The notes under the pieces: generated by a model
Told to the model about the DNA's origin: nothing
The model's input: the letters and a program-made list of their open reading frames with translations, nothing else
Database searches by the model: none
Assembly: GCF_954871325.1 (NCBI RefSeq)
Contig: NC_088777.1
Coordinates: 21,553,366 to 21,617,365, forward strand
Source of the DNA: Gordionus sp. m RMFG-2023
Taxonomy: Eukaryota > Nematomorpha > Gordioida > Chordodea > Parachordodidae
Length of the DNA: 64,000 nt
Direction: 5' to 3'
Position numbers and translations under genes: made by a program
In this document: positions 1 through 11,510 of the stretch, in pieces
Layout: every line of letters begins with the position of its first letter
Position numbering within the stretch: position 1 is the first letter of the stretch

Positions 1-100
1 GCTCCTTTTAAAAACGTAGTAGCGGAAGCGAGCTCCTTTTGAGAAGATAGAAGCGGGAGCGGGAGGTAGCTACTTTTAAAAAGGAGCGTTAACAACTCTG
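1..100. mobile_element. Terminus of a GGAGC-type hAT element, cut by window edge
   Basis: The reverse complement of this stretch begins CAGAGTTGTTAACGCTCC and then matches the left end of the element at 26,936-28,030, with the same alternation of GGAGC/GCTCC blocks and CTTCTCAAAAGGAGCT. The 26,936 copy has an exact 8-bp duplication, which fixes where the family ends, so the element here should end at base 100. Its other end lies outside the window. Confidence 0.65.
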
Positions 101-640
101 TGTATAACCATCCCAGATATTAAGAAATTTATTGAAATTCTATTTTTTTATTGTAAAGGTCTACAAGTTATTTTTTCGCGGTCCGATCCCAAAATATAAA
201 AAATAATTTTGTTCGAGCCCAACCCGAGCCCAAATTCAATTTTTTTTTCAACCCAACCCGACTAAATTTTTTTAATTTAAAAAAAAAGCAAATAAAAATT
301 ACGTGTAAAATAAAAGTTTATTTGACCGCCATAATATATTCTATATATATATATTAAGTTGCATTTTATTTCAATTGGAAGATATACCTTTTATTTAGTT
401 TAAATATTAAAAAAGTTGAAATACAATATAATTTAAAAATTGTGATTATGTAAGAATGATATGCATGATATAATGAACATATTATAAAGATATATAAATA
501 TCATTATCAATAGTATCACATGGTGAATAATTGTGATATATAAATAATGAAGAGTCTAGTTTGTCAGGCTATAAACAAATCCATCTATCATCAAGGGCCC
601 TTCCAGCCGCAGAAAGCCCTCTTTCACTGCTAGCCGAGGA
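101..640. other. AT-rich non-coding stretch with CCCAACCCG blocks
   Basis: No readable gene. Bases ~170-265 contain GAGCCCAACCCGAGCCC-like blocks whose inverted counterpart, GGGCCGGGTTGGGCTTG, lies at ~4,112-4,135. These may be subterminal repeats of an old large element spanning about 0.17-4.15 kb, but no target duplication is visible. A short GC-rich patch at 590-640 stands out from its surroundings and is not identified. Confidence 0.4.
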
Positions 641-837
641 AGCAAGTATTGTAATTAGTTTTAAAAAGAAATATTTTCACTTTTTTGATTCTTGGATATA
701 AATTTAATTAAGTTTTAATATTCTTGTAAGAATTTAAATATTTGTTGTAATTCGTATATAAATTATGAAATAAAAGAGTAAAATTGGAAAAAATAATCTG
801 AACTTAAATAAATAGTGCCGTGGCCACGATTCGAGCC

Positions 838-1063
838 TGAGATTATTTTTTCCAATTTAATTCTTTTATTTCAAAATTTATATACGAATTACAACACAAT
901 ATTTAAATTCTTACAAGAATATTAAAAGTAATAAATTTATTTCCCAAGAATCAAAAAAGTAAAATTCTTTTTTTTTATAATCAATTATCTTTTTAAAACT
1001 ACAAAAATGAATGACATTTTTTATATAAAATATATATAAATTTTTTTTTAACTAATTACAACA
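838..1063 (-). repeat. LTR of the left retroelement remnant
   Basis: This is the inverted copy of 3,644-3,870. Read on the minus strand it starts TGTTGTAATTAG directly after a purine-rich tract (1,064-1,090), the usual arrangement of polypurine tract then 3' LTR. The far end is set only by where similarity stops, near the AATAATCTGAACTTAAATA block. Confidence 0.55.
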
Positions 1064-1140
1064 TGTCCACCACTAACGGGCCAAGGACATATACCGTCGA
1101 AATAAACAAAATATATTTTGTTATTTATACTATCTAGAAT

Positions 1141-1640
1141 CTAAAAACCATCTGGTTCCTAATGAACCTACATATTATTATTATTTTCCATTGAAGCATG
1201 GCTGCTTCTTTCATTTCACTAACAGTTGTTAACATTGTATTTTGATCCGCCTCTTCTGTGTATTCAGTCGTTTCATTATTATTTGTTTTAACTTCATCTC
1301 TTTGATGATTTGTTGGAAACCATGGTCTGTTATTATATTGTCTTATGATTGTATTTCTTGATTAGAACTTTCGAATATCCATGTTATATTTTTTTGAAGA
1401 CGTTGGAATAATCTTCTCCTTTTAAATATGATCTGTATGATTTATTGCATAAGCTGGTACATCACAATCCCTCATTAGGTGTTGAAATGAGTGACATCGG
1501 AAACATTGCCATGAATTGAAAGATGTTGGCCCTTGCAGAAGATACTTTGAATTCTTTTAATTACTATTATTATTTATTGTTTTTTTCTCTGACAATTCCA
1601 AAATGTTTGTAACTCTCTTGGGCTTCTTTGGTATAAAGAT
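1141..1640 (-). pseudogene. Gag-like zinc-knuckle region of an LTR-element fossil
   Basis: Diverged inverted copy of the region at 3,072-3,570. Both encode a stretch starting with a YTKEAQE-like segment and a CCHC-type knuckle followed by a basic, Asn/Thr-rich tail, then run straight into a polypurine tract and LTR. The family is inferred from the LTR context. Broken relic, probably old. Confidence 0.45.
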
Positions 1641-1809
1641 CAATTGTAGGTAGAAAGCCCACAATCCACTAAAGGTAAATCGTTATATACATAATTTTAA
1701 AATATTTTTATTATTTTTTTATTTAGATATTAAATTTATTACTTAATATAAAAAAATTTTTTTACAATACCCAAAAAAATATGATTTTAATTAATTTTTC
1801 CCATAACTT

Positions 1810-2400
1810 AATAAGTAGATTGAGTATGAAGAAGTTTATGGGTTAACAACCAAGGTAGTTATCAAATTATTACAAAAATTTTGGGCTAAAACAATCGTGT
1901 CTGATGGAGGTCCGGCTTTTATAAGTGAAAATTTTGGACATTTTTACACTTCATTATTACAAATAAAACATGTGTTAGCTCCACCATATCATCCTAGCTC
2001 TAATGGCCAGGCTTAAAGAATGGTAGCCATAGTGAAAAATTGGATTAAAAAGGCCAAACAAGAAAAAATGAGATTTGGGTGGCACAATTATATTATAATA
2101 ATTCCAAAAATAAGGAGGGTGTTACTCCTGTTGAATTGTTTCTGGGTCGAAGAACCAGATTGCCCTTAGATTTTTTAAAATCAAAAGGCAATGCTATTAT
2201 ATTATCATGTGAGAGAGTAAATATAAAGTTTTCTGTGGCAAAAAATATATGGACTCGTTTAATCGATAATAAAAATAAAAAATGGGAAAAAAGTAATATA
2301 ATAGAAAATGAGAGCTAAATTAAATAGAATAAATTTAGAAAATGAGATTATTGTTATAAGGCATAATGATCATGCCAGGGCCAGGGATTAAACATGTATA
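1810..2400 (+). pseudogene. Ty3/gypsy integrase fragment
   Basis: The conceptual protein matches the C-terminal half of the integrase at 55.2-56.0 kb: a VSDGGPAF-like segment, then APPYHPSSNGQA, then NSKNKEGVTPVELFLGRR and DFLKSK. This is the DDE core and the region downstream of it. It is a broken fossil lying between the two LTR remnants. Roughly 2,400-2,990 resembles 3' UTR, with two copies of a ~60-bp block containing TTTATCGGTTTAAAATTTAA. Confidence 0.75.
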
Positions 2401-3071
2401 ATTTATTTTATGTTATAGATATAATTATCTTGGTGAATATTGCAGAGATGTTAACATAGTATGATTAGTTTTTTTTTAAATTACAAATATACATAGGTTT
2501 ATGTTGTTTATTGTCAGTATTTAACAAGTGAATTGACAAAAATTTAACTTATCGAAGTGAAAGAAAGCTTATGATAACATGTGTAATTGTGAAATTTCTA
2601 TTGTAAGTTTATCGGTTTAAAATTTAATTTGATATTTTCATTTTCTCAATACTCTCAATTGGAGAAGATGTAACATGTGTCCTTAAAAAAATTGTGGAGT
2701 GTTTATGGTAATTTTATCGGTTTAAAATTTAATTTGTTATTATGTGTCAAGTGAAATAATAAATTAAATAGAAGAAAGGAAAGAAACATATATGAAAAAA
2801 ACATTTAATGTTTCACAAATTAAATGTATGATTTTTGTTAAGTCAAATCATTAGAGTGATAATATGGTGTAGACATATGTGTGAAAGAGTTTATTTTAAT
2901 AAATTATGATCATAATTTTATTTTTGGTATTTTAAATAAAATTTTTTTATATAATTAATTAATTTAATATTGTAAATTAAAAATTTTTCTTTAAGTAATA
3001 AATTTAATATCGTAAAAAATAAATAAAAATATTTTAAAATAGTATGTATATAATGATTTACCATTAGTAGA

Positions 3072-3570
3072 TTGTGGGCCTTTCTACCTTCAATTGATCA
3101 TTATACCAAAGAAGCCCAAGAGAGGCACAAACATTTTGGAATTGTCAGAGAAAAAAAAACAATAATAATAGTTATAAAAAGAATTCAAAGTATCTTCTGC
3201 AAGGGCTTTCAATTCATGGCAATGTTTCCGATGTCACTTATTTTAACACCTAATGAGGGATTGTGATGTACCTGCTTATGCAATAAATCATACAATAGAT
3301 CATATTCAAAAGGACAAGATTATTCCAAACATGTATATTCGAAAGTCCGAATCAAGAAATACAATCATAAGACAATATAATAACAGACCATGGTTTCCAA
3401 CAAATCATCAAAGAGATGAAGTTAAAACAAATAATAATGAGACGAGTGAATATACAGAAGAGGCGGATCAAAATAATGTTAACAATTGTTAGTGAAATGG
3501 AAGAAGCAGCCATGCTCCAATGAAAATAATAACAATATGTAGGTTCATTAGGAACCATATAATTTTTAGA
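3072..3570 (+). pseudogene. Gag-like zinc-knuckle region of an LTR-element fossil
   Basis: The frame from ~3,223 contains CFRC and, further on, HLMRDC, giving the C-x2-C-x4-H-x4-C spacing of a retroelement zinc knuckle. A polar C-terminal tail follows (RQYNNRPWFPTNHQRDE, then an acidic Asn/Glu-rich end). It lies just before the polypurine tract and LTR at 3,644. A knuckle-bearing frame also precedes the 3' LTR of the intact-looking element at 51-58 kb. Broken fossil. Confidence 0.5.
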
Positions 3571-3643
3571 TCCTAGATAGTATAAATAAATTTTTTTTTG
3601 ATTATTTCGACGGCATATGTCCTTGGCCCGTTAGGGGTGGAGA

Positions 3644-3870
3644 TGTTGTAATTAGTTAAAAAATAATAATATTATTATATATCATGTCTATCATTTTTTT
3701 AGTTTTAAAAAGATATATATTATTTATAAAAAAAACATTTTAACTTTTTTGATTCTGGGAAATAAATTAAATTTTAATATTTTTCCAAGAATTTAAATAT
3801 TTTGTGGTAATTCGTATATAAATTTTGAAATAAAAGAAATTAATTGGAAAAAATAATCTGAACTTAAATA
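3644..3870 (+). repeat. LTR of the right retroelement remnant
   Basis: Starts TGTTGTAATTAG directly after the purine tract TTAGGGGTGGAGA and is mirrored at 838-1,063. The end is approximate (AATAATCTGAACTTAAATA). The TG start and the tract placement mark it as a 3' LTR. Confidence 0.55.
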
Positions 3871-4607
3871 TCAAGGATTGCCAGAAATTTTGGCCAAAAC
3901 ACTTAAATAGAGAAAGTCGTTTGATAAGTTTTAGAGATCTGCAAAAGTAGAGTCGGGCCTTAGATATTTTTTAAAATATATCTAAATTTATCAATTTTAT
4001 GTTAATTCTTTTATGTAAAATAAAAATATGTGATTATATTTATAGAAAGTAGACGCTATATAACATATATCGATTATTTTGAGTAATTATAAAAATTAAT
4101 TTCTATATTTAAATAAATTCGGGCCGGGTTGGGCTTGAAAAATTAGACCCGATGCAGTCAACTAAAGTCTTCCATCAATTTAAGATTTGGTAAAAGATTT
4201 TAAATATTGAAAATTTGAGGCTATTTAATTAAATAGATATTAGATAAATATATTGTAATTAACTTGATAAAATATGATGTAAATAAGGTATGTAATAATA
4301 ACACAAAAATATAATAGAAAAATAGTTTGGCAAATGGATGTTATGTAGAAAATAATTGAAAATGACATGTTATTCTGATTGACATTTTCATGATGAAATG
4401 TGTTAGATAAAAATGACATATGAATCAAAATGATTATTTAGGATATATATTAATTTGTCAGGTCGGTCTTCGGGTTGGACACCCCTTACCCGACCCAAAA
4501 TAAAGTCTTTTATGTCAGAACCCGAGCTCAGGCTACGGACAACCAATACAAACCTTTAATTTACTGTATATTATCCAATCCCACAAGAAAGGATGTATTG
4601 GTCTAAT
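3871..4607. other. AT-rich spacer with GGGTTGG/CCCGACCC blocks
   Basis: No gene seen. Two GC-rich patches (4,112-4,155 and 4,455-4,550) hold GGGCCGGGTTGGGC and GGACACCCCTTACCCGACCC, of the kind found in decayed hAT termini elsewhere in the window. The short frames here are AT-rich chance frames. Confidence 0.4.
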
Positions 4608-5633
4608 CAGTGGCGTATCCAGGATTTTCTTATGGTTGGGGGGGGGGGGGGACAAGCGTATTTTTAAATTTAAAGTTGAAATAAAGTTTAATGTCATTTT
4701 TTTTATAAAATTTGCTTTAAAAACTAGCCTCAGCTTAAATTCTCATACAATATAAGTATAATATAATTTTTTTATTGAAAATAAAACATATTTATGAAGT
4801 ACTATTTCCGAATCTCGGCTAAATGCGTTAGCTCTGTTAAATATCCACAGAGATTTGGTTCCAACGACAAAAAAAATTCTTGATGAATTGGCAACATTCC
4901 CACGAAAATTAAAAATAATATTATAATTATAGTATTTAATAAAAAATTTTATATAATATTATATTTGATAAGAAATTTAAAAAAACTTGTTTTTTAAATT
5001 ATTTTCTAGTCAATATTTTATAGTGTTGTTAAACGCCTCGTTTTGAGCATTTTTAAAAACGGCTAACTCAGTTATTTATCCAGGAAAATATTATGCAAAC
5101 CTGAAAATTTTGCTCATAGAACAGAACAAACAAAGGTCTAGACATATAGTATCGAAATTTCGAGGCTTAGTTAATATTTTTCTGGCGAAAATATTGAGTT
5201 AGCTGTTTTTAAAAATCGGCTCAAAACGAGCCGTTTAACAACATTAATTTATACACACTCACTACTATTAGTATTTTCAATAAAAAAATTATATTATACT
5301 TATATTGTATGAGAATTTAAGCTGAGGCTAGTTTTTAAAGCAAATTTTATAAAAAAAATGACATTAAACTTTATTTCAACTTTACATTTAAAAAACTTTA
5401 TTAAATATAATATACCTAACTAAAAATAATAAAAAATAGGCTTGTAATATCATTAGCACGAATTAGTAAATAATAGTTACAAATAGAAATATAATTATTA
5501 TTAAATTATGAATAATTTAATGGAATAGCTAAAACATAAGACCCGGCCGAAGGCCGGGGGAAAGCTGGCCGAAGACCAGATAAGAGGGGTAAAAAATCCC
5601 CCCCCCCATAAGAAAATCCTGGATACGCCACTG
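4608..5633. mobile_element. hAT MITE that folds into a single long hairpin
   Basis: It starts CAGTGGCGTATCCAGGATTT and ends with the exact inverse (...AAATCCTGGATACGCCACTG). The inverted similarity continues far inward: 4,655-4,785 mirrors 5,270-5,400, and 5,030-5,080 mirrors 5,175-5,245, so nearly the whole 1 kb is self-complementary. It has poly-G/poly-C tracts just inside both ends and a GGCCGAAGGCC palindrome near the right end. The CAGTGGCGTA end is typical of a widespread hAT group. It is non-coding. The flanking 8-mers GGTCTAAT and CATGGTAG do not match, so the target duplication has decayed or a flank was lost. It interrupts the transposase relic to its right. Confidence 0.85.
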
Positions 5634-6345
5634 CATGGTAGAATATAAAACAACTTCAAAATATTAGGAATTTGAGCCAAGGTTTCTTTACACCGATTGA
5701 GCGCATCAATAGCATGCTCAGGTAAAATAGCTAAACGTAGTAAATATTTATACCACAATTCGAATTCACTGATTAAATTTATTTCAGTATCAAATAGGAA
5801 TAAAATTTTGCTACATATTTAAAACAATAGTGACATTAAAAACGAAGATGGATCTTTGGGTATTAAAACTTGAAGATTGCTAAAGACTTGTTTTTTATCT
5901 AAAAACCGTACTTTTATTTGCGATAAAAAAGTATCTAAGAATGGGATGAAAGTGGATATTTTATAATATTCTTCAGTTGAGCCAATATTTATTTTACATC
6001 TCAATAATTGCCCAGGTGCTAGACGAGGTTTAATTAGTGTTATATCATAAAATTTAGCCTTCGATTCAACGTCTAGATAAATATTATGAAAATATTAATC
6101 TACATTCATTCTTATTGTATCTACCTGTTCATATATATTTTCCGCCAAATCAATAACCTGAACCAAATCTAAATTTGGTTTTTGTAAATTTCTACAAAGT
6201 AGTGAGCTATAGGAAAATAATTTATTGATGCAACTAGCAGCAATATTTAACTCTGATTGATCAATTGAATTCAATAATGATATCGCTTCTGACGACACAT
6301 TACTTTTTTTCATGCTCAGCCTTATTTAACTTTTGTATTTCTATT
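5634..6345 (-). pseudogene. ZMYM-type hAT transposase relic (C-terminal part)
   Basis: Read leftward, the minus strand gives pieces typical of the C-terminal half of DUF4371/hAT transposases resembling ZMYM1. First comes a helical stretch from ~6,313 with LNSIDQSELNIAAS, FSYSSLLCRNLQ and LAENIYEQVDTIRMN. Next is YYKISTFIPFLDTFLSQI with KVRFLDKK at 5,819-6,004. Last is ELWYKYL and LPEHAIDALNRCKETL with IPNILKLFYILPCS at 5,640-5,760. The dimerisation motif that should follow the last block is cut off by the MITE at 4,608-5,633. Several stops and frame changes separate the pieces, so it is dead. It is related to the gene at 33.5-37.9 kb but clearly a different copy. Confidence 0.7.
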
Positions 6346-6404
6346 TCTTCTGTTCTACAAAATCGAAGTAAAAATAAAATATTTAAAAAATTATAGATAT
6401 TTAT

Positions 6405-9400
6405 CAGGGATGTGAACCCTTCAACAAAAAAAGGGTCCGGGTTCGGTAATAAATTTAAAAAGGATCCGGGTCCAGAGTTCGGGTTCAGAGGGAACATAAA
6501 AATAATGACTCAGAATAAGACTTTTTTTCATTCATTTTTTATTATACTTCAATATATACACATTTATAATTCGAAATGAGATAATTTATATTTTAAATAT
6601 TTTATCCAATCGCACAATCATGATATCTTCTAAAATATCATCCTTCAGATTTCCACGTAAATTAGATAAAATATATTTCAACGATGAAAATCCACGTTCT
6701 ACGCTTACCTAAAATAGATAGTCATTTTTATAATACATAAATTATTGAACTTGTGTCGCCGGTACAGCCATGACGATTCTAGACAAGGTATGTAATTCTG
6801 GATATATTGAAGAATTTTCCTCCCAGAATTTAAAAATGTTTGCATCTCTATTTATTCTTTTAACTTCCGAGAAATTTTCTATTAAAGATACAATAGATAT
6901 TTTTTGCTCCTTTCTATCAATGATAATTTAATTTTTTTTTCTCTATCTAATAGTAAAATTTCCAGATCATCAATATCGTTATCATTATCATTGTTATCGC
7001 TACAACCAGTAGATATTGTTGTAGCCTCCAATATATTGTAAATAATAGAGTTTTGGGTATGCCATAAATCTTCAAGATGGTCTATAGCCATTTGTTTTTG
7101 CTCACTACTTAATAAAACCTGATATCGCGGGTCTAAAAATATCGAAGCATATACAACACTATTTTGTAAATATTGTTGCTCTCTTATTTTCATATTTTCT
7201 AATACTTCTTGAAAAAGAACTTGTTAATCTCCCTAACTCTAATCGACATCTTAACCATATGCCATAAAAATCCGATAAACATAATTGTACTGCTTGCAAT
7301 CTTAATGTTGTTATTTTTAAAGGAACCAGCACACTAGTAAGCTCTTTTACTTGATTCCAATCATCTTCTGACAAAATGATTTCACATGCTCCTATGATAA
7401 AATCATTACAGAAATCTTTCAAACTTAATAATCGCTCTAGCATCATACATATAGAGGACATACGTGTTGTGCAATCTAAAATTGTAATTTGCCTTTTCAT
7501 GGATTTTAATATTCTAACAATTGTGGGTTCTTAAATATTTTACAACATCTCTTGCTTTATCAATTATAGTTTTAAAGTGACTATTTTTTAGGGAATCATT
7601 AACAGCCAATTGTAGCGTATGGGCTGCACATCTGAAACAGTATATTTTTGTGGAGAAATCTTTTGTTATTTCCTGCAAATCAATTTCACTTATTTCCTCA
7701 TAATTATCATCATCATCATCTATATCATCAATTTCTTCCAGTGAACATTCATTTAATAATTTGATTGATTTTACTAGATTGGCACCATTATCCGTAGTAA
7801 TTATAAACGTTTCTTATAGGAATATGAAATTTATTTAATGTTTCTAATATTATATTTTCAGAAGTTGAACTCTCTTTAATCTCCTTCATAGCTAAATTTC
7901 TTATTATATTATTTCCTTTAATATACTGTATATTTATTCCTAGAATATTTCTCCCTAATCTTTGGGCGGAATCAATTTTTAATTGAAATTAATTTGTTTT
8001 TTGTTTCTTTTATTATTTTTGCTTGTATTTTTTTCGATTCATTAACCATTAAGTCCTTAATTTTAAAACGGTTAATTGATGTTCCAATTGCCTTACTAAG
8101 AGGATCAATAATTTTTTTTAAACCAAAATCCTCAATAATATTGAAAGGCCTTCCATTTATTGTAACAAGCTCAACTAAAGCATTTATCAAATTCTCCTCA
8201 GACATTTGAATGAATGCTTTTTTTAAGGCAAAATTTTTCAATATTATTTTCATCCTTCTTTACAATACTGACAGTAGACTTTGTAACAATGTCTTCTTCC
8301 AAAAATTTGGTTTTTATATTTAAATATTCCTCAAAGATTATAGAATGATGTTTTTTAAATGTCTTTCCAGGTTAGTATTGTGTGAACCTTTTATCATTAG
8401 GTGGCAGGTTTTGCACTCAGAATCCCCTTTAGTTGCATTATAGTAACAAAATATCTTTTAGTTTCATACTAAAAAAAACAAAATTTTATATCTTTAAAAC
8501 TTAAAAGTATAGACATATAGAATGTATATATTTTTAATCAGGCTGCATCCAAAATCTTAAAAATATAAATAAATAAATTTTGAAGAAAAAAATTACATAA
8601 TCTATTTTTAATGTAAAAATAAAATAGTGTCCAATTTCATGAAATTTTTATAAAAAATTATTAAGTACAATTCTTCTTAATGCTGTTAATTTTATAAATT
8701 TACTACCTAAACGATTATAGCCTTTTATATTAATATATATATTAGTGTCAGAAAATAATTTTATGGAAAGGTTAAGAATGCACAGGAACCTCTGGTGCAA
8801 AAATGACTTAAAAATTGGATATTATGTAGAAAATAGGAAAAACAAAACTTGAATTATGATCAAGTGATAAAGAAAATTTTAGCTGTAAAGGCTAAATTTA
8901 TTAAATTATAATTTGGTAAAAATAAAAAATTATAATCTAATTTAAAAGGTGCTGGAATATTATATAATTTCTACCACATTTTTATTTAAATAATAATTTT
9001 TTATATATATTTTATGGAAAAATTATCTTTCAAAATAGATTATATTATTGGTTTTCCAACTATTTATTAAATATTGATATAATTATTTACAACATAGTAT
9101 TTATTATCAATTTAAATACAATTAAATATTTACATATCTTTATCAAGCATTTTGAATATTTTAATTTTTTTAAAACTTAAATGTGTCCAAAGTGTTGTTA
9201 TTAATTTGTGAAAATTTTAAGGATTTTTTCAAAACTTGGATGCAGCCTAAATAAAATAACTAATTTTTTTGATATGATGATTTGAATATATTTGATAACT
9301 TATAATAAAATTATATATTTGCAAAACACTGCCAATTTTGATTAATTTAAATTTATTGCTCAAAAAACATAACCTTAATATTTTAACACTGCAAAGTAAT

Positions 9401-9836
9401 GACTTAATAAAATTTTTATATAAGATATTAATAAATTAGCCTTTAAAATTATATTATATTATTACTTGCAGTACAAAATAATTCCAAATATTTCACTTTC
9501 AAATCAAAATAGTCAAAGTATTTCTAATAAGAGCAAATAAATTTACATAATAAAATATTATTACTTACACTATAAAATAATGTATGGTATCAATATCTAA
9601 ATAAAATGAAATGAAGTCCAGGAAGAAAAACGCGAAAATAAAATAAATGATTCCACGAAAAAAATTAATAAAATTTTATATTATTTTTTAAAAATTATAT
9701 TTTTGCATTAATTTTAAAAAAAAAATATTTTAACACCCTGAACCCTTGGACCCTCTACTTTTTAAAAGGGTCCGGGTCCGGGTTCCGCCAAAATACGATG
9801 GTCCAGGAGGGTTTAGGGTCCGGGTTCACATCCCTG
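6405..9836. mobile_element. 3.4-kb hAT element with exact 8-bp target duplication
   Basis: The terminal inverted repeats are CAGGGATGTGAACCC at the left and GGGTTCACATCCCTG at the right. Subterminal GGGTCCGGGTTCGG-type blocks follow on both sides. The flanking 8-mers are identical, ATATTTAT at 6,397-6,404 and 9,837-9,844, so both ends are certain. It contains a decayed transposase on the minus strand (6.6-8.45 kb). The 8.46-9.7 kb part is AT-rich with no frame. A shortened sibling sits at 16,903-18,137. The intact duplication dates the insertion as fairly recent, although the gene is broken. Confidence 0.95.
6585..8450 (-). pseudogene. hAT transposase (BED finger, RNase H-like fold), decayed
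   Basis: On the minus strand, in order: a BED-type zinc finger at ~8,340-8,440 (CKTCHLMIKGSHNTNLERHL); an N-terminal domain at 7,972-8,253 with ELVTINGRPFNIIEDFGLKK and IIDPLSKAI; a middle part with DCTTRMSSICMMLERLLSLK at ~7,440-7,490; then FLDPRYQVLLSSEQK at ~7,100; and the dimerisation end with VERGFSSLKYILSNLRGNL at 6,590-6,715. This is the domain order of an Ac/hobo-like transposase. At least four stops or frame changes separate the blocks. The same N-terminal domain appears at 60,604-61,220. Confidence in family is high, in activity nil. Confidence 0.85.
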
Positions 9837-9844
9837 ATATTTAT

Positions 9845-11245
9845 TATTAATATTAAAAATACTTATTAATTCTAACTTACTAATAATTTTGAATTTAATA
9901 AAATAATCTATATATATAATAACCGTAATCAAGAAATGAACGTTTTCGTATATCCTTAATGTTAATTTTTATTTTTCTTATCAACTTTCCTAATGTTAAT
10001 TTTTATTTTTCCTACTATCAACTTTCCTATCTTCTTATTGTTAAATAAATCGATGGAGACTATATATCTCTAATGTTAAATTTTAAGAAATTTTTTGCAC
10101 ATAAGGGGATTCGAACCCATGACCTAACGTTTTAAAGGCAAACGTTCCTCCCACTCAGCCACCTTCTATATTAAATTTTGTAATATAATCTTTCTTATAT
10201 ATGTTATTGTTATGCAATTTTACTTTTATAGGCTTATTAATCTTTATTTTTATTGGCTTATTAAGCTCTTATTTTATTGGTTTATAGTTATTTATATTTA
10301 ATTTTAAAATCAACCATTTTTTATTTTAATTAAAAAAATCGTAACGAAATGATTACAACAGGACATAATAGTACATCTGCCAAAGGCCCCAAAATATAGG
10401 AGACAGTAATTAAAAAGATGTTTAATTTTTATAAATATTATTACAGAATAAATCACCGCCAGGTTGGCACAAGATTTAAATCATGTTTGAGCTCATTTCT
10501 GGTTATCAGAAAATAATTTTAAGGTCTCAACTGACCCATACTCAATCTGCATTTCACATGTTGAAATAACGAAATGATTACAACAGGACATAACAGTATA
10601 TCTGCCAAAGGCCCCAGCATATAAGAGACAATAATTAAACATGATTTCAATCTCCTTGACTTGAAATTTTTCCATTTTATTAATATTTTTGAACAATGTT
10701 AATGCAAGGAAAGGAAATTTTAATAAAATTTATAGTTTTGTTGGAAAATTGATAAATATTTGTAAAATTTTGATTGGGGGGGGGGGGGTGAAATTTTTAT
10801 TAGCTTAAATGAAAACAGTCAAATTTGCGATGGAGCATTGGTTACGCGCCTGGGTCTAATGCTAGTGGTATTTCTATTCCAATAATATGGATAACAATGA
10901 CCCAATTGCAATTTCGAAATTTGAAATATAATATTCAGACTATACTAAAATATATATATAGAATGGATTTTTATAAAGTTAGGCCTTATAATATATTGAA
11001 TAATAAATTTAAAATATTCAGAATATTGAAACATCATTTATCAAAAGATGAACAAATGATCAAGTAAATTCTTACATATTGATTTGAAAGTTGAGTCTAG
11101 AAAGATGTATAAATAAAATACAAGGGAGAAATTACTTAATGCAACATCTCTAGGTTTAAACGCAGATTGATAGTCCTGATTAAATTTTTATATCTGAATT
11201 ATAATTTTCACATATTATTTTTCCTCTATTTTAATGAGATATTAT
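9845..11245. other. Intergenic stretch with hAT debris
   Basis: No gene. Two near-duplicate ~60-bp blocks (10,330-10,400 and 10,560-10,630) share GAAATGATTACAACAGGACA and ATCTGCCAAAGGCCCC. At 10,778-10,853 a poly-G run is followed by GGTTACGCGCCTGG, which resembles the right end of another CAGGCGCGTAACC-type hAT; I found no matching left end. The short frames here look like chance. Confidence 0.4.
10095..10170 (-). repeat. tRNA-derived sequence (SINE head or tRNA pseudogene)
   Basis: The minus strand holds an A-box-like TGGCTGAGTGG and a B-box GGTTCGAATCC about 40 nt apart, with an anticodon-arm-like hairpin AACGTTT/AAACGTT between them. These are the internal RNA polymerase III promoter boxes of a tRNA gene. 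The 5' and 3' acceptor segments do not pair, and the hairpin loop lacks a normal anticodon layout, so this is not a working tRNA. It is better read as a tRNA-derived SINE head or a pseudogene. Confidence 0.55.
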
Positions 11246-11510
11246 CAGAATTAAGGAGCGGCGATCTTTCAAAAGGCGCCCCGCGGGAGTTAGATTCTTT
11301 TAGGGCTGGAGTGGAGGAGCGCTACTCTATCGCTCTTTTAAATTTAATGTATATATTAAATTATTTTTTAAATATTAATAAATCTATTTATTTGTTAATT
11401 AAAATTCAATAAAAATGAAATTTTATTTAATTTTATGCAATATTAAAAGTTGAGCCGAATTTTATATTGGTTTTTCATCTAATCATTTAAAATATTAAAT
11501 ATCTTGTTTT
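11246..11510. mobile_element. Fragment of a GGAGC-type hAT terminus
   Basis: Starts CAGAATTAAGGAGCGGCG. It shares, inverted, the inner sequence of the 26,936-28,030 element (the ATTAGATGAAAAACCAATAT region and the GGAGC/CGCTACTC blocks). The opposite end is missing. It is the third copy of this family in the window, after 1-100 and 26,936-28,030. Confidence 0.5.

Larger units (their letters stand above)
640..3870. repeat. Palindrome of two head-to-head LTR-retroelement remnants
   Basis: The left arm (~838-1,770) and right arm (~2,990-3,870) are inverted copies. Going outward, each holds a stretch beside a short open frame, a zinc-knuckle gag-like region (1,141-1,640 minus; 3,072-3,570 plus), a purine-rich tract ending ...GGGGTGGAGA or ...AGTGGTGGACA, and an LTR starting TGTTGTAATTAG. 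A further partial LTR in plus orientation sits at 649-812, directly outside the left one. The ~1.2-kb spacer carries a gypsy integrase fragment. This is a broken fossil, too decayed to be active. Confidence 0.65.

Noticed and set aside
590-640. hAT dimerisation motif in the GC-rich patch
   Set aside because: A loose PAAES...LSLLAEE-like reading is possible but the motif order does not fit the family without altering the frame.
10095-10170. Functional tRNA gene on the minus strand
   Set aside because: Promoter boxes are present, but the acceptor stem does not pair and the anticodon loop is abnormal.
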